Shown: in pieces, positions 50,598 through 60,932 of the stretch | Layout: every line of letters begins with the position of its first letter | How positions within the stretch are numbered: position 1 is the first letter of the stretch | NCBI GenBank assembly: GCA_900660155.1 | Contig: CABFPE010000009.1 | Coordinates: 1,594,336 to 1,658,335 of the forward strand | Length of the DNA: 64,000 bases | DNA from: Hofstenia miamia | Lineage: Eukaryota; Xenacoelomorpha; Acoela; Hofsteniidae | Reading direction: 5' to 3' | Position numbers and translations under genes: made by a program | The notes under the pieces: model-generated | The model's database searches: none | Seen by the model: the letters and a program-made list of their open reading frames with translations, nothing else | What the model was told of the DNA's origin: nothing

Positions 50598-52975
50598 TTA
50601 GAAAAACATGAAGACTTTCCATAGACTTTGAGTATTTGCCACATCCTTGTAAAAGAAACTGATGTTGTCCCTTACTTCTTTCTCTGTTATATTATTAGGA
50701 TCGTTTTTATTGATCCACATCATTGTGACAATTTCTACCTGCTTCATGACATTGTAATAGCAGTATTTCCTTTCCCAGATGTCTGTCCAAACTATGTCAT
50801 TTACTCTGGAAAATAGCATTATGGCTCTTGGGTTGTGTTCCTCTATTTCCTTCCTGAGATCTTGCAATTGTATATTGATGGGTCTTCCTTTTGTCTACAG
50901 CTGATCTGGCATTATCATGCCTTCTATATAGACCCTTTCTTTGTTATCATTTCATAGCATTATTTCTTTCAACTTTTTATAGTCATCTCACTCTATCATG
51001 GCTTTCACTTTTCTTTCCGTATTTATGTATGAATGAAGCAATGTCTTTGCAAACTTCACTTCTTTCAGTAATCTCCATCATGGGAGGATCATCACTATTG
51101 CAACAGTTTCTGGTGGTGTGCATATCAGGATTTTTGTTTCTATTTCTCTTTCTATGTGTGGGTTCAAGCCTTCCATCATTGATGCTGTAGCTAGGCATAT
51201 TGTGGCAGGGTAGTTCATTTTAGCTTCTGAAATTGTATCCCAGAATGCTTGTGTTAATCCCCTCTGGCTCAATTTCAATCGTATCTCTTCCTTGATTTCC
51301 ACTCTTGAAGTAATGCATTCAACGTCTATAGCCAATTGATTATATGGTTTTAGTAGCTCTTCTAATTCTGTTTGTGTGAATGCTTCAGTAAACATCAATT
51401 TCATTGTTGCAACTGTTTGTTGTTCTCTGATGTTCTGGAAATTTCTCTCCTTGATGTCTCTAGCTTCTCTCGTAACTTTAATTTCAACCAGGAACCACTC
51501 ATCGTCAGTATCAATCCATTCTATTGTTTTGGCTGGACTGATCTCTCCCCATTTCTCGATATTTATCCTGTCGATGGTTTGTTGTGTTTTGGGAGATAAT
51601 AGTAGTCTGGATGATGTGAGTAGTTGTTCCTCCTCTAGCATTTCTGCTTGGGATTTCATAACCATTTCACAAACTTCTACTGGTTCAGTTATGCCCCCTC
51701 ATTTCATCATCTCTGCACTTCGAATAATCTTAGTAAATGTGCACTGCAGACTATCTCTTTCATAGCATTCCATTTCGCGATCAAGGGTTCTCTGCACGTT
51801 TTTCTGTGCTATCATTTTCCTGATTTCGGCTGTGCTTGCGAGTTTCCTTTTTATAATTTTCCTTGTTGTTAGCCATGGTTGGTTTTGGAGTTGCTTTATC
51901 CATGTTGCTCCCCACATGTACTTTCTCATGGGCTCATTGAATATCATGACTTCGCTGGGGCATATCCCCATCTTATTTGTGATGCTTACTACTGATATTT
52001 TTCCCATCAGGTTTTCGTTCATTATTGTTCTGCTCAGTATTTTTTCCATTGTTTGCACTGGCTTCTCTGATCTGTTCAGTGACTCTAGTTTCCCAGTGTG
52101 ACCTTTTAGTAGCCAATTCTTTGTTTGCGTGTTTATTGGGGCTATCATTATTTCGTATTTCTTTGCTTTTACTAGTTTGTGGCAGGTATGTCATGAGATT
52201 GGTAGTTTTATTGCTAGTATCCATGCCATCATTCTATAGCATATCTCAGGTGCATTCTTTACTTTGAATAGTAACTGTTTAAAGTCTTTTTTCGTGTTTA
52301 ATTCAAATGCTCTGTTCACCTTTGTCAGTGCCACTTCTACTGATTTGTGAAACTTCCATGATGGTGCATCAATCTTTATTTCTGGCCAACCTTCCTCTAC
52401 CTTCTGTTGCAATTTTATATTCTTCCAAATCATTTGTATTTGTTGTAAATGTTCTTGTCGTTGTGTCAGACTACACTTTATGAATAGTGTGTTGGCCTTT
52501 TCTATTCCATCCATATCTGACATTAATTCTATTGTTTTTGTTTGTCTGTAGAGGTCGATCGCAATGCATGGGTCTACCATAATTCTGTAGATCTGTGCCC
52601 AGTAATCTATTTGTAGATCGAATCGTATTAACTCTGGGATTGTTCTGGTTTTTGGTGTTCTCTCCCATGGGAAGATATTCTCACTTGACAGGCATGCTTC
52701 TTCTAGGTGCTCGGGGATGTCTTGTTGCGTTGATATTGTGATAATTACCACTCTGATATTTTGCACCCTTGCCATTCTCGTTGTGTCATCTATTTTCTTT
52801 TCTAAGTTCTTTGTATATTCTTTTTGCTTTAATATGTGTATAATTGTAAGGTTTTCTTTGTCGATTTTTACCTCCGGTATTTCTGCGATTTTCTCTTTGT
52901 AGGGCATTATCACTTGCGTTGTATCCAATGTAAATTCATCATCAAATACGATGTGAACTGTACTGCGCATGTATG
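50598..52975 (-). pseudogene. Copy B extra coding region, unknown family
   Basis: Same unrecognised coding region as in copy A, with longer open stretches here (52191-52970, 51699-52148, 51078-51665, 50598-50867). From 51208 to about 52610 it is almost identical to 16225-17625. Words include WIDTDDEWFLVEIK, QPWLTTRK and NDIVWTD. The part next to 52975 carries more CpG than the equivalent in A. Fossil. Confidence 0.7.
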
Positions 52976-53426
52976 TGTAACATCCTCCACCTGGCTTATT
53001 TGCACCGTGTATTATTGTTGATAATTAGCACTCAGTAAATTGCGGGTGAGGAGTTACTAAGTTATCGAATCGCCAAACTTTACCTTTTTAATTAACTAGT
53101 TACGTAAATCGAGTATTAATTATCACTGTTTAGGTGATGGAGCCGTGTGACGTTTCCTCTCTAGTTCTTCTGTGGGCCACTGCCCGAAGCCGATCTCCAC
53201 AGCACAGTTCCCCTCCTTTACGAATGATGATTGAATCCACTGCACCATCTCAGCTCAATTGGAACTAATTATGTGTACCTTACTTGAGTTCAGTGCGTGC
53301 ACTCATGTTAAGTTGTAACTGACTTAAACTCAACTTTGTACAGTGTTTGTTGATTTGTTCAAGTAAAGCAACCGGGCATTGATACTAACTGCATTCAAAT
53401 ATTATTAAGGTAGCCATTACCGTAAA
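52976..53426 (-). repeat. CpG-rich LTR of a related subfamily (copy G, partial)
   Basis: Starts TGTAACATCCTCCACCTGG inside the extra coding region of copy B and follows the family LTR in outline (TTTAGGTGATG, GGGC..CTGCCC, GATCTCCACA, CAGCTCAATT, GTAGCCATTAC), but with clear divergence and many intact CpGs. It runs into the gap at 53427. I take it as a younger insertion into copy B. Confidence 0.7.
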
Positions 53427-54268
53427 NNNNNNNNNNNNNNNNNNNNNNNNNNNNNNNNNNNNNNNNNNNNNNNNNNNNNNNNNNNNNNNNNNNNNNNNNN
53501 NNNNNNNNNNNNNNNNNNNNNNNNNNNNNNNNNNNNNNNNNNNNNNNNNNNNNNNNNNNNNNNNNNNNNNNNNNNNNNNNNNNNNNNNNNNNNNNNNNNN
53601 NNNNNNNNNNNNNNNNNNNNNNNNNNNNNNNNNNNNNNNNNNNNNNNNNNNNNNNNNNNNNNNNNNNNNNNNNNNNNNNNNNNNNNNNNNNNNNNNNNNN
53701 NNNNNNNNNNNNNNNNNNNNNNNNNNNNNNNNNNNNNNNNNNNNNNNNNNNNNNNNNNNNNNNNNNNNNNNNNNNNNNNNNNNNNNNNNNNNNNNNNNNN
53801 NNNNNNNNNNNNNNNNNNNNNNNNNNNNNNNNNNNNNNNNNNNNNNNNNNNNNNNNNNNNNNNNNNNNNNNNNNNNNNNNNNNNNNNNNNNNNNNNNNNN
53901 NNNNNNNNNNNNNNNNNNNNNNNNNNNNNNNNNNNNNNNNNNNNNNNNNNNNNNNNNNNNNNNNNNNNNNNNNNNNNNNNNNNNNNNNNNNNNNNNNNNN
54001 NNNNNNNNNNNNNNNNNNNNNNNNNNNNNNNNNNNNNNNNNNNNNNNNNNNNNNNNNNNNNNNNNNNNNNNNNNNNNNNNNNNNNNNNNNNNNNNNNNNN
54101 NNNNNNNNNNNNNNNNNNNNNNNNNNNNNNNNNNNNNNNNNNNNNNNNNNNNNNNNNNNNNNNNNNNNNNNNNNNNNNNNNNNNNNNNNNNNNNNNNNNN
54201 NNNNNNNNNNNNNNNNNNNNNNNNNNNNNNNNNNNNNNNNNNNNNNNNNNNNNNNNNNNNNNNNNNNN
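53427..54268. other. Assembly gap, 842 N
   Basis: Not a round number, so probably an estimated length. It hides the rest of LTR G and whatever joins it to 54269. Confidence 0.97.
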
Positions 54269-55191
54269 ATTTCAGTGATTTTGTCTTTGTAGGCCATTAT
54301 TGCTTGTGTCGTATCCAATGTGAATGCATCATCAAATACGACGTACTGCGCATATATGGCCTTTCTAATGTTTCATTTATTTCTTGCAGATAACTTATGA
54401 TAACATTTACTTTTGGTCTATTGTTTGCATTGAGCACAATTGGTAAATACTTCCCTTCGATTTTCTCGCGACTTTTCATATGTGAGTTTTTGTTTCCAGG
54501 GATAGCTTTGCAAATGCATTATAACGCATCTTTGATGTTCCCATAAAGTAAGGGTGTAAGGTTTCTCCATCAATCTTTGACATTTGTTTTTCTCTCTTTT
54601 GATCTTACAGTTCTTTCTGATGTTGTTTCTGAGGAGGCATGTAGCTGAGTCATCCTTAGTGGTTGCTTACTGGTGCTCGGTTCACAGTCTGAGGGCTGTG
54701 AATCTGTGCTAATATTTTCTACTGATTCGCCCTTGAATCAGCTCACAGTTACTCCTATTGGCACTTGACCAGCTGTGGTTCTGGATGAGATAACATCAGC
54801 CTTGAATCGCTTTTGTATCTCCACAGTTCTTCCACCACTTACACCTTCCCCTGGAACTCCTCATGTCTCACTGCCCTTGAATTGGCGTTGTGGACTTTGG
54901 GAGGGAAAATTGTGCTGCACACCAGTTTTCTGCATGCCCTTGAATTGGCGGTGCAGATCCCTGGTGGGAGAGGCTTTTTGTCTGTTGGTCTCTCTGCCCT
55001 TGAATCAGCCTTGAGGACTACTAGGACGCCTTCTCACTCTACGTTGTCTGTTCATTGGTTCTTTGTTCTCATCCCTTTTGCCCTCAATTCAACGTCTGGT
55101 TTGAGAACTTCTTCGCACTCTCCTTCTGTTTGTTGTTGAGAGCTCCTCTGGTTGTTGGGTTCTGCACACTCTCTTCTTCATTGGGGGTGCA

Positions 55192-56593
55192 TCATTTTCT
55201 TCTAATTTCCTTCATTATATACCTCTGAAATGTTGCTGGTGCATTACAGAGTCCAAACGCCATATATATCCATTCATACAGCCCATATGGAGTTATGAAT
55301 GCTGTCTTCTTGATGTCGTCTTCTTCCATCTTCACCTGCCAGTAGGCCTTGCATAAATCCAATGTTGTAAAATATTTGTGTTTACTAGCTTTGTAGAGCA
55401 TATCCTCTATTCGTGGTAGGGGGTACGAATCCTTTTTTGTTACCTCATTTAATTTGTGGAAATCAATACATAGACAGTACTTGTTTCCATGTTACGAACA
55501 CAGTTGGTGCTGCGTATGGGCTCTCACTTGGCCGGATGATTTTATTGTTGATCAACTCTTCCAGGATACAATTGTACTCTTCTTTCAGTTGCTCAGGCAC
55601 CCTTCTAACTGGTAATTTAATCGGTTTGTCTGTTGTTGTGACGATTTTGTGCTTCTCGCCTACTGCCTGACCTACACTTATCTCTCCGTAGTTGAATATA
55701 TGTTTGTGTTTCTCTAGGAGTGTTCTTAATTGCATGATCTCCTGTTCTTCTAAATGTTGATAGTCCTCGTTATTTATTTTGGGTATCCTGTATGTGTCTT
55801 CTTCTTCTGCTTTCATCCCAATGCCCTTGAGTCAGCTTTTGGGAGTACTCACAACTTTGATGGTGTTTGTCCACTCGCCCTTGAGTCAGCCATATGGAGT
55901 ACTATCAGCTTTCCTTTGCAAATCCTTGAATCGACCATGCAAATTACTTGCTCCATCATCATCTTCAATTGCCTTCCAGATGAGTCTGATGTTAGTTTTA
56001 ATGTATTTTCCGTATATTCTTATCTGAGATCTTTTCATAGCATTGAGAATCAGTATCCTTCCTTTCCCGTGTTTTATCATACACATGCTTGATAGCATTG
56101 AAACTCATTTGGTATTAATGCCTTTTTTGTCATATAGCATTATATCAGCTGTTATAGTGTCTTCCGTCTCGATTGTGTGCATTTTCCATTGATGCGGCTG
56201 TAGATGGATGTCTTCTTGCAGTTGAAATGTAACTGTTTTCTGCTTCTCCTGTTCCTCTTCGATTTCCATCTCCTCTTCTTTTACTTTTATGGTTTTATTT
56301 GCATAGTTAATGACGCATCCATTTTTTGTCAAAAAATCATTTCCTAATATAACTTCATATGGCAGTGAATTGTTATGTGTATCCACTACTACTAGAGGTT
56401 GTTTGAACGTTGTGTTCGCGATTCTCATTTGTGCAATGTTTATCATTCCTTTTGTATTGATATAATCCCATGAAGCATTAATTAATCTTTTATTACAACT
56501 ATTCATATCTTCTTGTTTGAATCCCAATTTTGTAGCACATTCATCAGTAATTATAGATGTTGCTGCTCTGGTATCAATTGTCACTTTTGTCAT
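55192..56593 (-). pseudogene. Copy B protease and N-terminal RT region
   Basis: Protease segment at 56105-56593 (TDECATKLGFKQ, LPYEVILGNDFL), then the RT start (QLRTLLEKHKHIFNYGE, IIRPSESPYAAPTVF) and early palm (YFTTLDLCKAYWQVKM, FITPYGLYEWIYMAFG). It parallels copy A at 21540-22860. Fossil. Confidence 0.78.
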
Positions 56594-56677
56594 AACTCCG
56601 TTAATAGCTCGTATTCATCATGTCAAGGTTTGTTAGGATCATTATCGATGCATGGTTGTTGTGAGTTGGCGCTCTAT

Positions 56678-58310
56678 TTAGTTTTCCAACTCCTCATCAG
56701 TTGGTAGTGCTTCATCAATTTTGTCTTCAGTCTGTAATACATCCTCTTCGTCATAGTAGGCTTCTTCGTCCCCAATTATGTTTATTTGTTTTGGGCAATC
56801 TGGTTTTTTATGTCCTTTCTGTCCACAACCATAGCATTTAACATCTTTCTCTTTTACTTTCCTTGTATTACCATCCTTCCCTTTCACCTTTATTTTTTTT
56901 CTTGTTTCACTTCAGTACAGGCTTTGTTGGGGATGCGCAGCTTGAGATTGCTTCTCCAAGTTGGTCCCTCTCTATGCCATGCGGCTTTTTCATATATTCA
57001 GGCATTGTTTTCAATCGTTGCTTGTATGTCAACTTTTCTAATCATCCTTTCCAATTTATCGTCAAACTGTGTTCTGATGATTTTGGGCATCCCCTTGCAG
57101 ATGTGCAAGAACAAGTTGTATTTCAAATAACTGTTTCCTCTCAAACTGAGCATTAGTAGTCATTAGACTTGTTGCATGTAGTTTCAGATATCATCGGTTT
57201 TCTTCATTTTCATTGCATTCAAAATGATTTGGTACTGATTTTTGAAACTTTTGTTCTCATAGTAATTGATGAAGTCTCTGATTAGTAGTTGATAATTTAT
57301 CTTTGTTTCTGCATCCAGAAGCAAGTAGTGTTGGAACCATGCTCTTGTTAAATATAATGGGAGTCTTGCCACCACTGCCTGTTGGCTCACTTTTCAAACA
57401 TTTGCAGCCACTCAGCAAATATGGGATTGTAACCATCTACCCTTCCATTGAATTTGGGTAGTGTCACTTTACACAGTATTATGTCGCTGGCTGTTGATTG
57501 CGGTAGAATTGAACTCTCGTATTTTGGTTTCTTGTGATTTGTTATCTTATCCTCCTCTTGCAGTTGTGGGTCAGTATGTGTGGTGCCTGTAGCTCGCTCT
57601 CCTTCCTGGAATGGAATTTGATTTTGTGAGTTTGCATGTTGTTTCTGTTCTCCTCTTCCGTTAGTTGTAACAATCTCAATTTATCTTTCAACTGTTCCAG
57701 TTCTCCCGCCTGTAGGTTGTTATCCTCGTTTAATTGTATGTTTGTTCTCTCCAGCTCTTGATTTTTTTCTTTCCATTGCTGGTTTTGCTCTAGAAACCTT
57801 TTATTGGATTCCGATAGTTGGTGGGTAAAGGTTTTAATTTCATTTTGAAATAGTTGATTTTGTTCCTCTAGCCACATTTCCATATTCATTCTGATCTCAC
57901 TCAGTATCATTTTGTTTTGTCATTCCATCTCTTTGACTCTTTCTTTCAGTATATTTTTCTACTTGTTGTCTTAAGAGTTCTTCATTTTCCTGGCTCTTCC
58001 TTAACATGATCATTATATCCAATGGGTTTGTCTTTGGGGGGTTCATTTCTGGGGGTGAACTGAGGGACTGTAATTCCATGTCAGTTGCTGAGTTCTCACC
58101 AAAATATGGCGATGATAGTATTGTTCTGGTAGTTACTGCCTTGACTGCAGTTTTCTTTACGCTTCCTTTTTTTCCTTTTGTCATTTTTCTTCTGGTTTGT
58201 AGTGGCTTTCCTATCTCTAGGTCGTGATTCCAGGATCCCAGTGAAGTGCTTTTGTTTGGTTTGGGGTATGTCTCTCTCTCTCTCTTACTGATTGTTAATT
58301 CATGTAACAA
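56678..58310 (-). pseudogene. Copy B gag region with CCHC knuckle
   Basis: Basic start (MTKGKKGSVKKTAVKAVTTR, near 58187), coiled coil (QWKEKNQELERTN), capsid-like FINYYENKSFKNQYQIIL and knuckle CYGCGQKGHKKPDC near 56800-56850, followed by an acidic tail. Fossil with several breaks. Confidence 0.8.
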
Positions 58311-58400
58311 TTTGTTGCTTTTGTACTTTCACTTATAGCTTTTGTTGTCATCTTGTGGGTAGTTTAACTTAATGTTTCTTCTTTTAGGGTTGTTGTTCTT

Positions 58401-58417
58401 GGCTGTCATGGTCGCCA
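58401..58417 (-). other. Primer-binding site of copy B
   Basis: TGGCGACCATGACAGCC on the element strand, directly inside the 5' LTR and very close to the tRNA-Arg site used by mdg1/412-type gypsy elements. Confidence 0.7.
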
Positions 58418-59529
58418 TGTAACATCCTCTACCAGGCATTATCACTGTTTATCTACTGTTACTGTATTATGTTAGCTGTGTTATTGTGGGTAAGGATTTA
58501 CTTGTTATTACTGCTTGACTAGTTTCTTCTGTTAACTTGTGTAACCTAGAATTAATGTAGAGTCGTTAGGTGAAATTCATGTGGCAATGATATCTTCTGA
58601 TGGGCGTCTGCCCTAAGCGGATCTCCACATCCAGTTTCACCATCCCATCTGATGGTTGAGTGCCACTTCTCAGCTCAATTGATATAGCTTATGTGTATCC
58701 TACTTTAGCTCAGTGCTTACTCAAGACACAACACAATTTGACTTAAACTCCATTGTGTGAAAATGTTATATCAATTCACAACCTGAATTTTTACTAGTTG
58801 TTTGTTAAATGTTATATGTAGCCATTACTGAAATATATTGGCTTATTTAAATATATTCTATTTGAACAACTTCCTAACCTACATTTACTACATGTATGGT
58901 AACTTTATCAGTCATTTATGGTTCATCAATTTGGATCTAAAATAGTATTAATATAACTCCTAGGTTTTGGTCATCCAACTGTTTGCTGACAATTGATTAT
59001 TTAATACATGTAGAAATGAAATGCTAGTTGGCTAATCAAGAGAAAAACCCCTATACCTAATATATGTGCACTTTCATGATCTGGCACAGAGACCCTAGAA
59101 TCATTCCCTGTGATGTATCCAGACCACTACTAAACACTGCTTGATTAGCAAGACATTGTATTAAATAAGCAAACCGTTAAATTGAAACAAAATATGAATT
59201 CCAAATAAAATTCTTTATCAAACTCTTACAATGGTTTTCAATCTATTTATAGTAATTCCAAAAGAAGTACCTGTCGTTTCAAATTTAAACTTTCTGCCAA
59301 GATGGCGGCTGAAAATAATGAAAGTATTGTTTAGTCAAAAAGTATTTTTATCAACAGACACAAATATCTCTTTTTTGACACATGTTGTTTCTTAGTTGCA
59401 TATTACAAATAAATCTGAAATAATACTAATTGATTTGATTACAATATTTTTTAATTAACTTCTCTTTGATCTTAATCTCTTTTCTCAATGTTTGCAGCTT
59501 ATTTGAAATTTTGTTTGGATGATGCTACA
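58418..59529 (-). repeat. 5' LTR of copy B
   Basis: 1112 bp from TGTAACATCC to GGATGATGCTACA; the most complete LTR in the window and used to set the ends of the others. Confidence 0.88.
59299..59309 (+). promoter_or_regulatory. YY1-like motif in LTR of copy B
   Basis: AAGATGGCGGC at the conserved LTR position. Confidence 0.5.
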
Positions 59530-60279
59530 CAAGGAATGCTGGATGCAACTTTACAATTGCAAAATAGCAAAAGATGAAGACATTGTAGAATCTTGCCAAC
59601 ATAAATTTCAAATTTCTTTAGGATTGCGTAATGATATTCCTAGTATTTAATGTATGACAGACTCTGAAACTCTCTCTTTCCATATTGTTGTTGACTGTAA
59701 TCATTGAATTACTATGTATCATTAGCTACACTTAATGATTTAACTAACAACAGCTATTTTAGAATGAGAGTGAGAGATGGTTTACAGGGTCAAAATCCAA
59801 CTGAAAGCACTGCACAAGAGTAAACTTTGTTGTTGTGAACAAATCCAGCTTTACTTGGACATTGATGGAATTACCAATGGTTGACTCAGTGTGTGGAACA
59901 TTTTCTCAGAAAACATGTGTGTGTGATAACTTAATAATTTAATGCATTGATTGTTCTTGTTATGTGCAGTAGTAAAATACAGAAAAGTAATGCAACCAGG
60001 GTGCTTTAGCTTGTTATAGTTCCTTACATATAATAGCCCTAAAGATTTAACTATACATGTTAGCCCTTGATACATGTGAACAACCAATGCAGTCAGCAAT
60101 AAAACTAATTCATACGTTGGTTGATGGGCAAGAGTTGTCAAACTTACTAACAGGCAATTGATTGATTGACCAAGAAAAAAGATATAGATAAAGCATTACT
60201 TTTCTAATGAGGGTTGATCTAATAATAATAATAACACTAACTTGTGAACAACTAATGATAGGAAAGCTATAACAAATAA
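59530..60279. other. Stretch between copy B and copy E
   Basis: No gene. The right part may belong to the LTR of copy E, whose left border I could not place. Short ATAATAATAA and TGTGTGTG runs are present. Confidence 0.4.
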
Positions 60280-60847
60280 AACTCCCTATCCCAACACCTA
60301 AATTATAAGCACATTGAGTAAACAAAAACTACCAGCTGCACGACACTTTTGAAAGGCTGTATGTGCTTGCCATTCCAGACTTCCTTTAAATGTAGTTGGG
60401 GACCACTGTCAGGATTACTCTAGTGCCTTACAGTTTAGCTTTCCATTTTAATTAATAAATAAATCTGACAAAAATAAAGAAGTAAATCCAGTGAATTTTG
60501 TTCATCACCAAATATATAAATTGCACTACTTTTATACTTAGTAATAGCAAACAATCAAACACTTGGCAACTACCTGCTTAATCAAAGTTGTTGACAATTT
60601 ACTATTTCCATCTTTTTCTTTGTCTGCCATTTTACACATGTCAGCATTAATTAGCTTTTGTGTTTTGTTCTTTTACCATTTGTCAAAAGTAGTGCCAAGC
60701 AAATTAATATCAAAATATTGCTTATTAAAATTTTACAAATAATCTAATTAATAATAATCATGTGTGTAAAATTAATTGTTATATTACTTGAGTCTTAGTT
60801 CTTTCCATTTCTTCTCTTAACTTGACCACACATGAGATTATGTTACA
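60280..60847 (-). repeat. 3' LTR of copy E (right part; left border unknown)
   Basis: Ends GATTATGTTACA at 60847 next to a polypurine tract. Weak similarity to the family LTR is seen from about 60281 (ACTCCCTATCCCAACACCTA against CCCCTATGCCTAACATA). Its end resembles solo LTR F (TGTAGCATAATCC, inverted) more than A or B. Confidence 0.55.
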
Positions 60848-60932
60848 CTCCCCCTCCAGCATAGTAATTAAGAATGACCACTCTTTCACCATGAACCATT
60901 TCCACTGCCATCTTTATGATAGCGCTCACCTC

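Larger units (their letters stand above)
49362..59529 (-). mobile_element. Gypsy-like LTR retrotransposon, copy B (composite fossil)
   Basis: On its own strand: 5' LTR (58418-59529), primer site (58401-58417), gag (56678-58310), protease (56105-56593), RT part (55192-55816), linker (54590-55190), extra coding region (54269-54590 and 50598-52975), polypurine tract (50241-50253) and 3' LTR (49362-50240). RNase H and integrase parts as in copy A were not seen. A CpG-rich LTR of another subfamily starts at 52976, followed by an 842-N gap, and sequence on the far side of the gap repeats about 100 bp from before it, so this may be two copies joined. Broken, with at least a dozen breaks. Confidence 0.8.

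Noticed and set aside
51078-51665. DTDDEWFLVEIKV in the extra coding region as a PD-(D/E)xK nuclease (cap-snatching type) motif
   Set aside because: The E-x-K part is not shared by the divergent copy E, whereas DTDDEW is. A nuclease call would rest on one copy only.
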